Source: Sandaracinaceae bacterium (GTDB taxonomy: Bacteria > Myxococcota_A > Polyangia > Polyangiales > Sandaracinaceae). Taken from it: a DNA stretch of 64,000 bases. Where the stretch lies: NCBI GenBank assembly GCA_040218145.1, contig JAVJQK010000109.1, forward strand, positions 177,926 to 241,925, in the 5' to 3' direction. Within the stretch, counting starts at the first letter, position 1; each line of letters starts with the position of its first letter. Positions 8,669 to 17,495 of the stretch are shown here, in pieces. The notes beneath the pieces are model-generated. The model was not told the origin of the DNA and did not search any database. It saw only the letters and a program-made list of their open reading frames with translations. The translations under genes were made by a program, and so were the position numbers.

Positions 8669-10168
8669 TTGAGCGAGACGGATTCTTTTGGCGAGCTGGT
8701 CGCCCACCTGCGGCGCATCGAGACGGTCGACGGGATCTCGAACACCCTCGACTGGGACCAGCAGACGATGATGCCCCCCAAGGCCGCGGCGCTCCGCGGG
8801 GAGCAGCAGGCCCTGCTCGCTGGTCTCTCGCATGCGTACATCTCGGATCCCCGGATCGGCGACTGGCTCACCGCGCTCGAGGGCTCCGAAGACCCGGTGC
8901 GCGCGGCGACCTCGAGGAACCTGGGGCGCACGTACCGCCGTGAGAAGCGGGTGCCGGCAGATTTGGTCGACGCGCTCGCCCGGGCCAAGAGCGAGGGCTT
9001 CGGCGCGTGGGTCCAGGCGAAGAAGTCCTCGGACTGGGCGAGCTTCGAGCCGAAGCTCCAGCACCTGGTCGATCTGACGCGGCGACGGGCCGAGGCCATC
9101 GACGCCGAGCGCCACCCCTACGAGGTGCTGCTCGAGGAGTTCGATCCCGGCAGCACGGTCGCGACCCTGCGCGACACCTTCGGCCGCCTGCGCGATGGGC
9201 TGGTGCCGCTGCTCGAGGCGATCGCCGGCGCGCCGCAGCTCCAGGGCATCGACCGCGAGCTCTCCGTCGAAGGGCAAGAGAGCTTGCATCGTGAGATCGC
9301 GGAGGCGCTCGGCTACGACTTCGGCGCCGGTCGCCTCGACCACGCGGAGCACCCCTTCACGAGCGGCCTCGGCCCGGGAGACGTCCGCATCACGACGCAC
9401 CTGTCGGCGGACGACTTCTTCGGCGGGCTCGGCAGCACCGTGCACGAGACGGGGCACGCCCTCTACGAGCAGGGGCTGCCTCACGCGCACCGCGGCACCA
9501 CCGTCGCGGAGGCGGCGAGCTTCGGCCTGCACGAGTCGCAGTCGCGCTTCTGGGAGAACTTCGTCGGACGCTCGGAGGCCTTCTTCCGGTGGCTCGCGCC
9601 CAAGCTGCCCGCCCACTTCGAGGGGGCCACGCCCGACGCCGACGCGCTCTACCGAGCCGCGAACCGGGTCATGCCGTCGCTGATCCGCGTCGAGGCGGAC
9701 GAGGTGACCTACAACCTGCACGTCATCGTGCGCTTCGAGCTCGAGCTGGCGCTCTTCGAGGGCACGCTCGCCGTCTCCGATCTGCCCGCGGCCTGGAACG
9801 CCAAGTACGAGGAGTACCTCGGCGTGACGCCCCCCGACGACGCGCGCGGCGTGCTGCAGGACGTGCACTGGTCGAGCGGCGCGTTCGCCTATTTCCCGAG
9901 CTACACCCTCGGCAACCTCTACGCCGCGTCGATGGGCAAGGCGCTCGAGGAGACCCTGCCCGCGCTCTGGTCACAGATCGAAGCGGGAGAGTTCGCGCCG
10001 ATCCTGGGGTGGCTCCGCGAGAAGGTGCACGCGCGCGGCCACCTGCTAGAAGCCCCCGAGATCGTGAAGGAAGCGGTCGGAGAGCGAGACCACGTGGCCG
10101 ACCTGCTCGACTACCTGTGGCAGCGTCACGGCGCGCTGTACGGGGTGAGCCGGCCCACGAGCGTGTAA
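8669..10168 (+). CDS. M32 family metallocarboxypeptidase (carboxypeptidase Taq type)
   Basis: A 499-residue cytoplasmic zinc peptidase that removes C-terminal residues from peptides. It starts at a TTG with gaggtg 5 bases upstream; the nearby ATG is out of frame and stops at once. Family landmarks are all present: LDWDQQTMMPP near the N-terminus, the zinc motif HETGH (His259, Glu260, His263), the HESQSR motif that follows it, and the C-terminal IRVEADEVTYNLH and GNLYAA segments. The length matches the family (about 500). Eight bases separate it from the downstream histidine kinase, so co-transcription is possible though no functional link is obvious. Confidence 0.95.
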   Translation: MSETDSFGELVAHLRRIETVDGISNTLDWDQQTMMPPKAAALRGEQQALLAGLSHAYISDPRIGDWLTALEGSEDPVRAATSRNLGRTYRREKRVPADLVDALARAKSEGFGAWVQAKKSSDWASFEPKLQHLVDLTRRRAEAIDAERHPYEVLLEEFDPGSTVATLRDTFGRLRDGLVPLLEAIAGAPQLQGIDRELSVEGQESLHREIAEALGYDFGAGRLDHAEHPFTSGLGPGDVRITTHLSADDFFGGLGSTVHETGHALYEQGLPHAHRGTTVAEAASFGLHESQSRFWENFVGRSEAFFRWLAPKLPAHFEGATPDADALYRAANRVMPSLIRVEADEVTYNLHVIVRFELELALFEGTLAVSDLPAAWNAKYEEYLGVTPPDDARGVLQDVHWSSGAFAYFPSYTLGNLYAASMGKALEETLPALWSQIEAGEFAPILGWLREKVHARGHLLEAPEIVKEAVGERDHVADLLDYLWQRHGALYGVSRPTSV

Positions 10169-10176
10169 CATACGGT

Positions 10177-12294
10177 GTGAGCGGGTGGCGCCGATGGCTC
10201 TCCCCCGAGGTCCGGAGCGACGACCCAGAGCTGGTGACGGGCGCGCGTCGAGCCGCGGGGCTCTTCGCGATCGTGGCGATCGCGTGGCTGGCGTTCGCCG
10301 TCCAGTACGCCGCGCAGGGTCGCTGGGTCACCGTCTGCATCGACGTCGTGGTCGTGGCCGCGACGGTGGCGCTGCGCGCCTGGACCCTGCGCGCACCGAG
10401 CTCGAAGCGCGTCGCGGTCGGCACCTCGCTCGTCACGCTCGTCTCGGCCGTGGGGCTGCTGGCCGCCTCGATCCTCAGCGGGCAGGACCGGGCGATGGCC
10501 GTCTGGTTCATCGCGCTCGCGCCGCTCTTCCTCGGCTACGTGGTGGGCCCCGGCAGCGCGCTGGGCGCCGCGGTGCTGTCGTCGGTCTTCATCGGCGCGG
10601 TGTACGCCTCCTCCTCGATCACGACCGTCGAGCCGGAGTTCGTGGCCGAGGGCAGCGAGCGCATGCTCGGACAGATCCTCTTCGCCTGGATCGTGGCCGC
10701 GTTCGCGTGGACCGCGCGCAAGGCGATGGACACGCAGGTGGACACCATCGAGCGCCAGCGCGCGCTGGCGGTGAGGGCCGCGGCCGCCCTGGAGACGGCC
10801 CGTGACCGCGCGCTCGCCGCGGATCGGGCCAAGAGCGAGTTCCTGGCCAACGTGAGCCACGAGCTGCGCACGCCGCTGACGGCGATCCTCGGCATGGCCG
10901 ACCTGCTCGCCGACGACCCTCTCGGGGCGACGCAAGAGACCCGGGTCGAGCGGATCCGGGAGGCGGGGCGCACGCTGCTGGCCCTGCTCGACGACGTGCT
11001 CGACCTGTCGGCGGTCGAGGCGGACCGGCTCGCGCTCTCGCCCGAGACCTTCGGCCTGCGCCGCGAGCTGGACCGGGTCGCCGAGATGCTGGCCCCGAAG
11101 GCGGCCGCAGGAGTGGCGGTCCGCGCGGACATCGGCCCCGACGTCCCCGAGTGGGTGCGGGTCGACGGGCGACGCCTCCGCCAGGTCCTGGTCAACCTCG
11201 TCGGCAACGCCGTGAAGTTCACGGCCGAGGGCCACGTGGTGGTCCGCGCGCGCGCCGAAGGGGACCGGGTCCGCTTCGAGGTCGAGGACACGGGGATCGG
11301 CATCCCCGCCGACGCCCGGGAGCGCATCTTCGAGCCCTTCCAGCAGGTGGACGCGTCGACGAGCCGCCGCTTCGGAGGCACCGGGCTCGGGCTGGCCATC
11401 AGCGCGCGCCTCGTTCGTTCTCTCGGCGGCGACCTGGAGGTGGACAGCGAAGACGGGCGGGGCAGCACCTTCCACTTCACCCTGGACCTGCCCGCGACGG
11501 CGGCCGCGCCGGAGCTCGTCCGGCCGTCCATCCCGGACGCGCGCATCGCGGAGACGCACCCGCTCTCCATCCTGGTCGCCGAGGACAACGAGGTGAACCG
11601 CGAGGTGATCGGCGCGCTGCTCGAGCGGCTGGGCTACACGCCGGTCATCACCGAGAACGGCGTCGAGGCGCTGGCCGCGATGAAGCGCGCGCACTTCGAC
11701 GTGGCCCTGGTGGACATCCAGATGCCGCTCATGGATGGGCTGGGCGTCGCGCGCGAGGTGGGGACGCGGCCCGACGGTCCGACGCTGGTCGCCCTGACCG
11801 CGAACGCGATGGCCCACCAGCGGCAGCGGTACCTCGACGCCGGCTTCGCCCAGGTGCTGCCCAAGCCCATCGATCCGAGCGGCCTGGCGCGCGCGCTCGA
11901 GGCCCTGCACGACGGCCGTGTTCTGGTGGCCGCGGACCCCTCCTCCGGGGTGACCGAGTCGTTCGACGAGGGGCGACTCGAGCCGCTCGAGAAGATCAGC
12001 GGGGATCGCTTCCCGACCCTGCTCGCCTCGCACCTCGAGAACGGGGGCGCGCTGGTGGAGGCGGCGCGAGAGGCGCTCTCCGCTGGCGACCTCGAGGGCG
12101 TCGAGCGAGCGTCCCACTCGCTCAAGTCGAGCAGCGCGCAGTTCGGCTCGATGCGGGTGAGCGACGCGTGCGCGGCGCTGGAGAGGGCCGCGGCGGAGGG
12201 ACGGCGCGGCGACGCCGAGGCGACGCTCTCCGCGCTCGAGGCGGCCTGGGAGCGCGCGGCCGGGCGGCTCCGCGAACGCATCACCGCGGCCTGA
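10177..12294 (+). CDS. Membrane hybrid histidine kinase (HisKA-HATPase-REC-HPt)
   Basis: 705 residues from a GTG. Residues about 25-180 contain five or six hydrophobic segments forming an integral membrane input region without a recognised ligand domain. A short coiled coil follows, then HisKA with NVSHELRTPL (His228), the HATPase domain with N, G1 and G2 boxes (NLVGNAVKF, DTGIGIP, GTGLGLAIS), a receiver (AEDNEVNRE, phospho-Asp513 in LVDIQMP) and an HPt domain with ASHSLKSSSAQFG (His647). All phosphorelay residues are intact, as in ArcB/BarA. No partner response regulator is adjacent, so the output is unknown. Confidence 0.93.
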   Translation: MSGWRRWLSPEVRSDDPELVTGARRAAGLFAIVAIAWLAFAVQYAAQGRWVTVCIDVVVVAATVALRAWTLRAPSSKRVAVGTSLVTLVSAVGLLAASILSGQDRAMAVWFIALAPLFLGYVVGPGSALGAAVLSSVFIGAVYASSSITTVEPEFVAEGSERMLGQILFAWIVAAFAWTARKAMDTQVDTIERQRALAVRAAAALETARDRALAADRAKSEFLANVSHELRTPLTAILGMADLLADDPLGATQETRVERIREAGRTLLALLDDVLDLSAVEADRLALSPETFGLRRELDRVAEMLAPKAAAGVAVRADIGPDVPEWVRVDGRRLRQVLVNLVGNAVKFTAEGHVVVRARAEGDRVRFEVEDTGIGIPADARERIFEPFQQVDASTSRRFGGTGLGLAISARLVRSLGGDLEVDSEDGRGSTFHFTLDLPATAAAPELVRPSIPDARIAETHPLSILVAEDNEVNREVIGALLERLGYTPVITENGVEALAAMKRAHFDVALVDIQMPLMDGLGVAREVGTRPDGPTLVALTANAMAHQRQRYLDAGFAQVLPKPIDPSGLARALEALHDGRVLVAADPSSGVTESFDEGRLEPLEKISGDRFPTLLASHLENGGALVEAAREALSAGDLEGVERASHSLKSSSAQFGSMRVSDACAALERAAAEGRRGDAEATLSALEAAWERAAGRLRERITAA

Positions 12295-12301
12295 GAGACG
12301 G

Positions 12302-13090
12302 TCAGTCGCCGCCGCTCATGTGAGGCGGCGGGCCGTCGCTGACCAGGATGTGATCCGGGTCGCCGAGGAACTCGAAGTGCATCGTGTCCATCAGGCGGTC
12401 GTGGCCGAGCCAGTAGAAGCCGTACTTCTCGAAGCCCGACACCCAGCACGGAGGCATGATCATGCGGTCGAAGATGGAGTCCGGCTCGTTCTGACAGAGC
12501 GGGTGCAGGCGCCACTCCTTGACGCAGTTGCAGCAGGTGTTCTCGCGCGGATCGAGGTCGATCGCGATGCCGTACACGTGATTGCTGACCTCGCCGTTGT
12601 GGTAGGTGTTGCGGTCGCGGATCCCGCTGAGCCGCCCCGGCTGGTAGTCGTCCTGACAGGTCCGGGCGATCTCGCGCTCGGCGCAGCGGGCGGCGGGGAT
12701 CACGCGCTCGTTCAACCGGATCGGGCGGTCGAAGAGCCGGAGGCCGCGCGCGTGCTGCATCGGGCTCCGGTCGTTCCAGGACGCCTGGCCGAAGCCCGGG
12801 AAGAAGCCGTACCGCTCGGTCCGGAAGCGGATCGCCTGCTGGTGCACGCCGCGCCGATCGCGGATCTCGTCCCGCTCCATACGGCGGCTCACCTGCCAGT
12901 TCGCGCGGATCAAGAAGTCGTGCGGCGTCTGGGGGTTGCAGTCGATCTCCTCGGCCGCGGCGCGCTCGCGCCAGCTCGCGGGCTCGCCGTCGGCGTCGCC
13001 TTCCTGGGCGCCGAGCGGCAGCGCCACGGCGGCGCTCAGGGCGAGGGCGGACGAACAGAGCGCGAGGATCAGGGTGAGTCGGGAACGCAC
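12302..13090 (-). CDS. Secreted M15-family (VanY/DD-carboxypeptidase-like) metallopeptidase
   Basis: 262 residues with a signal peptide ending near PLGAQ. The M15 zinc signature is present as SNHVYGIAIDLDP (H-x3-G-x-A-x-D) and a late MHFEF, giving the expected His/Asp/His ligand set. Many cysteines (including an ENTCCNC cluster) suggest disulfides outside the cytoplasm. M15 enzymes cut D-Ala-D-Ala or peptidoglycan cross-bridges; action on own or prey cell wall is inferred. It is convergent with the hybrid kinase, only 7 bases away. Confidence 0.87.
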   Translation of the reverse strand: MRSRLTLILALCSSALALSAAVALPLGAQEGDADGEPASWRERAAAEEIDCNPQTPHDFLIRANWQVSRRMERDEIRDRRGVHQQAIRFRTERYGFFPGFGQASWNDRSPMQHARGLRLFDRPIRLNERVIPAARCAEREIARTCQDDYQPGRLSGIRDRNTYHNGEVSNHVYGIAIDLDPRENTCCNCVKEWRLHPLCQNEPDSIFDRMIMPPCWVSGFEKYGFYWLGHDRLMDTMHFEFLGDPDHILVSDGPPPHMSGGD

Positions 13091-13130
13091 GGCGCGAGCG
13101 TACCTCAGCCTCTCCCGGGCGCTACTCTGC

Positions 13131-13688
13131 TCAGGCGGGCAGCGCGGCGCGCCCGGGTCGTGTGACGAAGAGCGGGGTCGCGGCCGCGAGGCGCGCGATC
13201 AGCGCCGTCCAGCCGTCCTCGGACATGCGCGACAGCTCCCGCTCGTGGAGCGCCACGACCTGGTAGTAGAGCGGCACCTCGCTCTCGCGGAGCTCCGGGT
13301 CGCGCACGAGCGCGGCGCACCGGAGCGTGCCGTCCGGGTCGACCGGCTCCGGGAGGCAGAGGTAGTGGCCTTCCTCGAACGGGACGCCGCTCTCCACCAC
13401 GTGGCGCGCGAAGCGCTGGAGCAGCGTGACCGGCCAGTCGGGGACGGCGCCCTCTCGGCGCGCGAGCCGGAAGGTCAGCTCGAGCCCGAAGCGGTCACGG
13501 AGGCCGAAGGCGACGTAGTGCCAGTGCGCGACGGTCTCCTGCGGCGTCGCCTCGAACACGCTCACGGTGGTGAGCGGCTCGGCGCGGGTGCCCGAGCTCG
13601 TGTAGCAGAAGGGGTCCTGCTCCCCGTAGAGGGCCGCGAGGGGCCCCTTCCCCAGCCGAGTCCGGATGCGTATGGGCGGAAGGCGCAT
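13131..13688 (-). CDS. Suppressor-of-fused (SUFU) domain protein
   Basis: 185 residues covering a single SUFU domain: PLTTVSVFEAT, PQETVAHWHYVAFGLRD, LELTFRLAR, LLQRFARHVVESGVPFEEGHYL and a YYQVVALHERELSRM tail follow the family pattern closely. In bacteria this domain occurs as a stand-alone protein, often linked with toxin immunity or antitoxin roles; animal SUFU restrains Gli factors. No toxin gene is next to it here, so the function is open. The ATG at 13688 is used; a GTG two codons upstream is equally possible. Confidence 0.85.
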   Translation of the reverse strand: MRLPPIRIRTRLGKGPLAALYGEQDPFCYTSSGTRAEPLTTVSVFEATPQETVAHWHYVAFGLRDRFGLELTFRLARREGAVPDWPVTLLQRFARHVVESGVPFEEGHYLCLPEPVDPDGTLRCAALVRDPELRESEVPLYYQVVALHERELSRMSEDGWTALIARLAAATPLFVTRPGRAALPA

Positions 13689-13725
13689 CAGCACGCCCTA
13701 CGCGCGGCGCGGCTCGGACCTCCCC

Positions 13726-13750
13726 AGCAGGCGGCCGAAAGCCGCCTGCT
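13726..13750. repeat. Hairpin with 10-bp perfect stem
   Basis: agcaggcggc and gccgcctgct are exact inverse complements around a 5-base loop (cgaaa). It lies between mtnD and the SUFU gene, upstream of the latter. No T-run follows, so a factor-independent terminator is uncertain. It sits in a 200-base gap that also has long inverse G/C-rich blocks (about 13753-13784 against 13833-13858). Confidence 0.75.
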
Positions 13751-13857
13751 CCTTGCCCCTGCCCGTGCCTTGCCCCTGCCCGCGGGTTCTCGGCGCAGGT
13801 CGGTGCCCATTGCAGCGGAAGAAGCCCTGATTCGCGGGCAAGGGCAGGGGCAGGCGG

Positions 13858-13883
13858 GCTGAAGAACGCTCGCGTTCTTCAGC
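13858..13883 (-). terminator. Strong palindrome just after mtnD
   Basis: gctgaagaacgc and gcgttcttcagc are perfect inverse complements separated by 2 bases, 7 bases beyond the mtnD stop codon. The position fits a transcript end for the mtnB-mtnD unit. There is no U-tract, so it could instead be a dispersed intergenic palindrome. Confidence 0.55.
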
Positions 13884-13889
13884 CGCTTG

Positions 13890-14327
13890 CTACGGCTCCC
13901 GGTACTGCGGCGTCCAGCCGCTCGGGTCCTGAAACAGGCGCACGCAGTGGATGGTCTTCTCGTCCGTGAGGAAGAAGCGGTGGTGGCGGTCCTTCGGCAC
14001 GACGATGAGGTCGCCCGCCTCCACCGTGACCCGCATCCAGCGGTCGTCCCGCGAGCGGATGTCGAACACGCCCGCGCCCTCGAGCACGAAGCGCACCTCG
14101 TCTTCGGTGTGCAGGTGCTCACCCGTGAACTTCGCGCAGATGGCCTCGAGGTTCTCGGTGTCCGGACGCAGCGCGACCTCGTCCTGGTGCACGTAGCCCT
14201 GCGCGGCCTTGAGCGCGTCGAGCGCGGTCTGGTGGGCGCCGAGGTCCAGGCGCTCGTAGTGCACGCCCTCGGCCTTCAGCCGGTCGGGGTCAATGCTCTG
14301 TTCGCTCTCGAGCCAGTGGGCGTGCAT
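13890..14327 (-). CDS. mtnD: Acireductone dioxygenase (methionine salvage)
   Basis: A 145-residue cupin that oxidises acireductone to 2-keto-4-methylthiobutyrate and formate (Fe form), the penultimate step of methionine salvage. The metal-binding set is visible in GEHLHTEDEVRFVLEG (two His and Glu) and PKDRHHRFF (last His). It is slightly shorter than the common 180-residue enzyme, lacking part of the C-terminal arm. It lies 22 bases downstream of mtnB on the same strand, forming a salvage operon. It is cytoplasmic. Confidence 0.92.
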   Translation of the reverse strand: MHAHWLESEQSIDPDRLKAEGVHYERLDLGAHQTALDALKAAQGYVHQDEVALRPDTENLEAICAKFTGEHLHTEDEVRFVLEGAGVFDIRSRDDRWMRVTVEAGDLIVVPKDRHHRFFLTDEKTIHCVRLFQDPSGWTPQYREP

Positions 14328-14349
14328 CGCGTTGCCTCCGTGCTGCGGA

Positions 14350-15012
14350 TCAGTGCGTCAGGTGCGGCTTGCCCTCGAGCTCGGGCGCGCGCGGACCCTC
14401 GTTCGGATCGAAGCCGAGCTTGCGCATCTGCACCGCGGCCTCGAAGAGGTAGTCGTAACACTCGGCGTGGGTCTTGGCCTGCACCCAGTCCTCGCCCCAG
14501 ACGTAGACCCCGTGCCGTCGCACGAGCACCGCGTGGCTCTTCGGGTGGGCCTCGATCGCGGCCGCCATCGAGTCGGCGAGATCGCACTCGTGCGCCGTGT
14601 TCTCGATGATCGGCACGACCAGCTCGTCGTGGTACCCGACCCCCGTGATGCCCTTCATCATCTCGAGGTGCGTCACGCGGAAGGCGTCGCCCGAGATGAG
14701 GGTGGCGAGCATCGCGTTGACGCTGTGGCTGTGGAGCACCGCGCCCGCGCCGCGGAGCCGGAAGGCGTTGTAGAAGAGCGGCGCGCAGGCGCTGACCTTC
14801 GCGTCGCCGGCCGGGGCCTCGAGCACCTCTCCGTCCGCGTCGAGCACGAAGAGGTCCTCGGGCTTCAACCGCTCCTTCTGGACCCCGCTCGGGGCCATGT
14901 AGACGCGCTCCCCCTGGCGGATGCTGATCCCGCCGCCGGTCCCGCTCACCCAGCCCTGGTCGTAGAACTGGCGGCACAGCTCGCAGATGATCTCGCGCGG
15001 GTCGTCGGTCAC
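14350..15012 (-). CDS. mtnB: Methylthioribulose-1-phosphate dehydratase
   Basis: A 220-residue class II aldolase-family zinc enzyme that dehydrates methylthioribulose-1-phosphate. The GTG at 15012 is chosen because gggagg sits 7 bases upstream. Diagnostic segments are GWVSGTGGGISIR, YMAPSGVQKE, VLHSHSVNAML (zinc His pair), HLEMMKGITG, VPIIENTAHE and RRHGVYVWG (third zinc His). The first gene of the mtnB-mtnD pair. Other steps (mtnA/mtnN, enolase-phosphatase) are not in this window. Confidence 0.93.
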   Translation of the reverse strand: MTDDPREIICELCRQFYDQGWVSGTGGGISIRQGERVYMAPSGVQKERLKPEDLFVLDADGEVLEAPAGDAKVSACAPLFYNAFRLRGAGAVLHSHSVNAMLATLISGDAFRVTHLEMMKGITGVGYHDELVVPIIENTAHECDLADSMAAAIEAHPKSHAVLVRRHGVYVWGEDWVQAKTHAECYDYLFEAAVQMRKLGFDPNEGPRAPELEGKPHLTH

Positions 15013-15079
15013 ACAGCCTCCCGGAGGCGCTGAGAGTATCGATCTGCCCCCCGGGCGCAACCGCCCGTCCGGAGAGCTG

Positions 15080-16108
15080 TCAGGGGAGGCGCAGGCCGAT
15101 GCCGATGGAGAAGATCAGCTCGGCGGGGTCGGTCGCGTCCTCGGGCGCGTCGGTGGGGAGCGGGATCCAGTCGTCGACGATGAAGAAGCGCGGGGTGATG
15201 TCGAGCGCGACGTCGTGGTCGAGGAGGATGGAGACCGGCGCGTCCCAGGCGATGTACCAGGTGGCGTCGCGATCGGAGCGCAAGATCACGCCGACCTCGG
15301 GGGCCACGATCGAGCTGAACGTCGGCAGCCGGAGCACGCTCCGCGCGTAGCGGTTGTAGAGCGCATCGCCGATGCCGACGGCCGCGATCCACTCCGCCTC
15401 CTGGCCGCCGTCCGCGCGGTAGAGGAAGTGCGCTCGCAGCGAGGCGCCGATCTGATCGCCGACGAGGGCGTCGACCAGGCTCTCGCCCGCGTCCCGCTCG
15501 TCCGAGTCGCGCGCGCGGTGCAAGAAGATCCAGTCCGCCGCGACCGTGCCGCCCACCCAGCTCCCGGGCGTCTCCACCAGCGTGGCGACGGCCGCGCCGA
15601 TGGAGAGCTCGAGCCGATCGCCGCGCTCGCGGTGCTCCGTGACCCAGCGCGGGTCCTGCGCGCGCCGCGCCTCGTCCTCCCGGCGCGCGTCCCGCCACGC
15701 GCCCTCGTCGGGGTGACCGCTCAGGCCCATCGCGGCGACGCGGGAGTCGGCCCGCAGCGCGTCGAGCTCGCGGGTGTAGCCGCCCACGTCGGTCGGCCAC
15801 CCCGAGACGCGCGCGACGGGGGCCTCCACCCGATACACCGTGCCGCTCGCGGGGCAGGCGGGCGGCGCGCACGACTCCTGCGAGACGATCGGCGCGCAGC
15901 GCTCGGCGCAGGCGCTGATCACGCCGGCCCCCGCGCGGCCGAAGACGCGGTCCGGCCCGAGCCACACGGCGGGCTGCTCGGCCGTCAGCGACATGAGGCG
16001 CCCGATCCGCGCGGCGCCGTCCTGCGCGGACGCGCGGAGGGGCGAGGCGGCGAGCAGGCAGAGGCAGGACAGGAGAAGAGCGCGCGTTCGCGGGCACGGG
16101 CAGGTCAT
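15080..16108 (-). CDS. Secreted hypothetical protein, probable outer-membrane barrel
   Basis: 342 residues with a signal peptide (LLLSCLCLLAASPLRASAQ). A Cys-rich stretch at about 65-90 has four cysteines (CAERCAPIVSQESCAPPAC) that may form disulfides. From about 165 to the end the sequence alternates hydrophobic/aromatic strands (LELSIGAAVATL, IGASLRAHFLYR, ATWYIAWDAPVSILL) and ends IFSIGIGLRLP, as in a small beta-barrel. No family is recognised. The start at 16108 places the signal peptide at the very N-terminus; it is divergent from the aminotransferase gene. Confidence 0.7.
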   Translation of the reverse strand: MTCPCPRTRALLLSCLCLLAASPLRASAQDGAARIGRLMSLTAEQPAVWLGPDRVFGRAGAGVISACAERCAPIVSQESCAPPACPASGTVYRVEAPVARVSGWPTDVGGYTRELDALRADSRVAAMGLSGHPDEGAWRDARREDEARRAQDPRWVTEHRERGDRLELSIGAAVATLVETPGSWVGGTVAADWIFLHRARDSDERDAGESLVDALVGDQIGASLRAHFLYRADGGQEAEWIAAVGIGDALYNRYARSVLRLPTFSSIVAPEVGVILRSDRDATWYIAWDAPVSILLDHDVALDITPRFFIVDDWIPLPTDAPEDATDPAELIFSIGIGLRLP

Positions 16109-16166
16109 GGTCCGCGTCCGACGCGCGAGCCGGCCAAACGATCTCCGGATGGTAGGCTCCCGGCCC

Positions 16167-17459
16167 ATGGCCCGCCGCACGCCGAACAAGCACATCAACC
16201 TGAACGTCCGGGGCATGCAGGCCTCGGCGACCGTCGCGATCAACGAGCACAGCAACGCGCTGATGGCCGAGGGGCGGACCGTCTACAAGCTCGGGCTGGG
16301 GCAGTCGCCCTTCCCCGTGCCGCGCGCGGTGGTGGACGCGCTCCGTGATCACGCGGCGGAGAAGGACTACCTGCCCGTCCGCGGCCTCTACGATCTGCGG
16401 CGCGCGGTCGCGCACTACACGGAGCGCAAGGCGGGCATCGACCGCACGGCCGAGGACGTGCTGATCGGGCCGGGCAGCAAGGAGCTGATGTTCCTGCTGC
16501 AGCTGGTGTTCTACGGGGACCTCGTGATCCCGACGCCGGCCTGGGTCTCGTACGCGCCGCAGGCGCAGATCATCGGGCGCAAGGTCCAGCTCATCCCGAC
16601 CCGCCCCGAGGACGGGTGGATGCTGACCCCCGAGGCGCTCGACGAGGCTTGCGAGAAGGACTCGGACCGACCGCGCGTCGTGATCCTCAACTACCCCTCG
16701 AACCCCACGGGCTCGACCTACAAGGTCGACCAGCTCAAGGGGATCGCGAAGGTCGCGCAGAAGCACGGTATCCTGCTCCTCTCGGACGAGATCTACGGCG
16801 AGCTGCACCACAAGGGCCAGCACGTGTCGATCGCGCGCTACTACCCCGAGGGCACGATCATCAGCGCCGGGCTCAGCAAGTGGTGCGGCGCGGGCGGGTG
16901 GCGGCTCGGCACCTTCGTGTTCCCGGAGAACCTCCGCTGGCTGCTCGACGCGATGAGCGCGGTGGCGAGCGAGACCTACACGTCCACGAGCGCGCCCATC
17001 CAGTACGCCGCGGTCACCGCGTTCGAGGGCGGCGAGGGCATCGAGCGCTACCTCGCGAACTCGCGGCGCATCCTCAGCGCGCTCGGGCGCTGGTGCGCGC
17101 GGCATCTCCGGGGCGCGGGCATCGAGTGCCCGCAGCCGGTCGGCGGCTTCTACCTCTTCCCCGACTTCAACGCGCACGCCGAGGCGCTCGCCAGGCGCGG
17201 CATCACCGACGCGCCCACCCTCTGCGCGCGCCTGCTCGACGAGACCGGCGTCGCGATCCTGCCCGGCTCGCAGTTCGGCCGCCCGCCCGAGGAGCTGAGC
17301 GCGCGGCTCGCCTACGTGGACTTCGACGGGGAGCGCGCGCTCGAGGCGGTGGCGGTGATCCCGAAGGAGCAGCCGCTCGACGAGACGTTCCTGAAGCGGC
17401 ACTGCGGGCGCGTGGTGGCGGCGATCCAGGCGATGGCGCAGTGGATCGGCCAGGACTGA
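16167..17459 (+). CDS. Class I/II PLP-dependent aminotransferase
   Basis: A 430-residue fold-type I aminotransferase. Visible are the substrate-binding KLGLGQSPFPVP, the NYPSNPTG motif, LLSDEIYGELHH (PLP-ring Asp) and SAGLSKWCGAGGWRLG, where Lys forms the Schiff base and Arg binds phosphate. The ATG at 16167 begins just before the homologous region. Specificity cannot be read off. Its position between mtnB/mtnD and speD/speE makes the final salvage step (keto-methylthiobutyrate to methionine) a candidate role by context only; an aspartate or aromatic aminotransferase is equally possible. Confidence 0.88.
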   Translation: MARRTPNKHINLNVRGMQASATVAINEHSNALMAEGRTVYKLGLGQSPFPVPRAVVDALRDHAAEKDYLPVRGLYDLRRAVAHYTERKAGIDRTAEDVLIGPGSKELMFLLQLVFYGDLVIPTPAWVSYAPQAQIIGRKVQLIPTRPEDGWMLTPEALDEACEKDSDRPRVVILNYPSNPTGSTYKVDQLKGIAKVAQKHGILLLSDEIYGELHHKGQHVSIARYYPEGTIISAGLSKWCGAGGWRLGTFVFPENLRWLLDAMSAVASETYTSTSAPIQYAAVTAFEGGEGIERYLANSRRILSALGRWCARHLRGAGIECPQPVGGFYLFPDFNAHAEALARRGITDAPTLCARLLDETGVAILPGSQFGRPPEELSARLAYVDFDGERALEAVAVIPKEQPLDETFLKRHCGRVVAAIQAMAQWIGQD

Positions 17460-17495
17460 TTGGCGCGATGAGGAGGCCGGCCCTACCTGGGCCGC

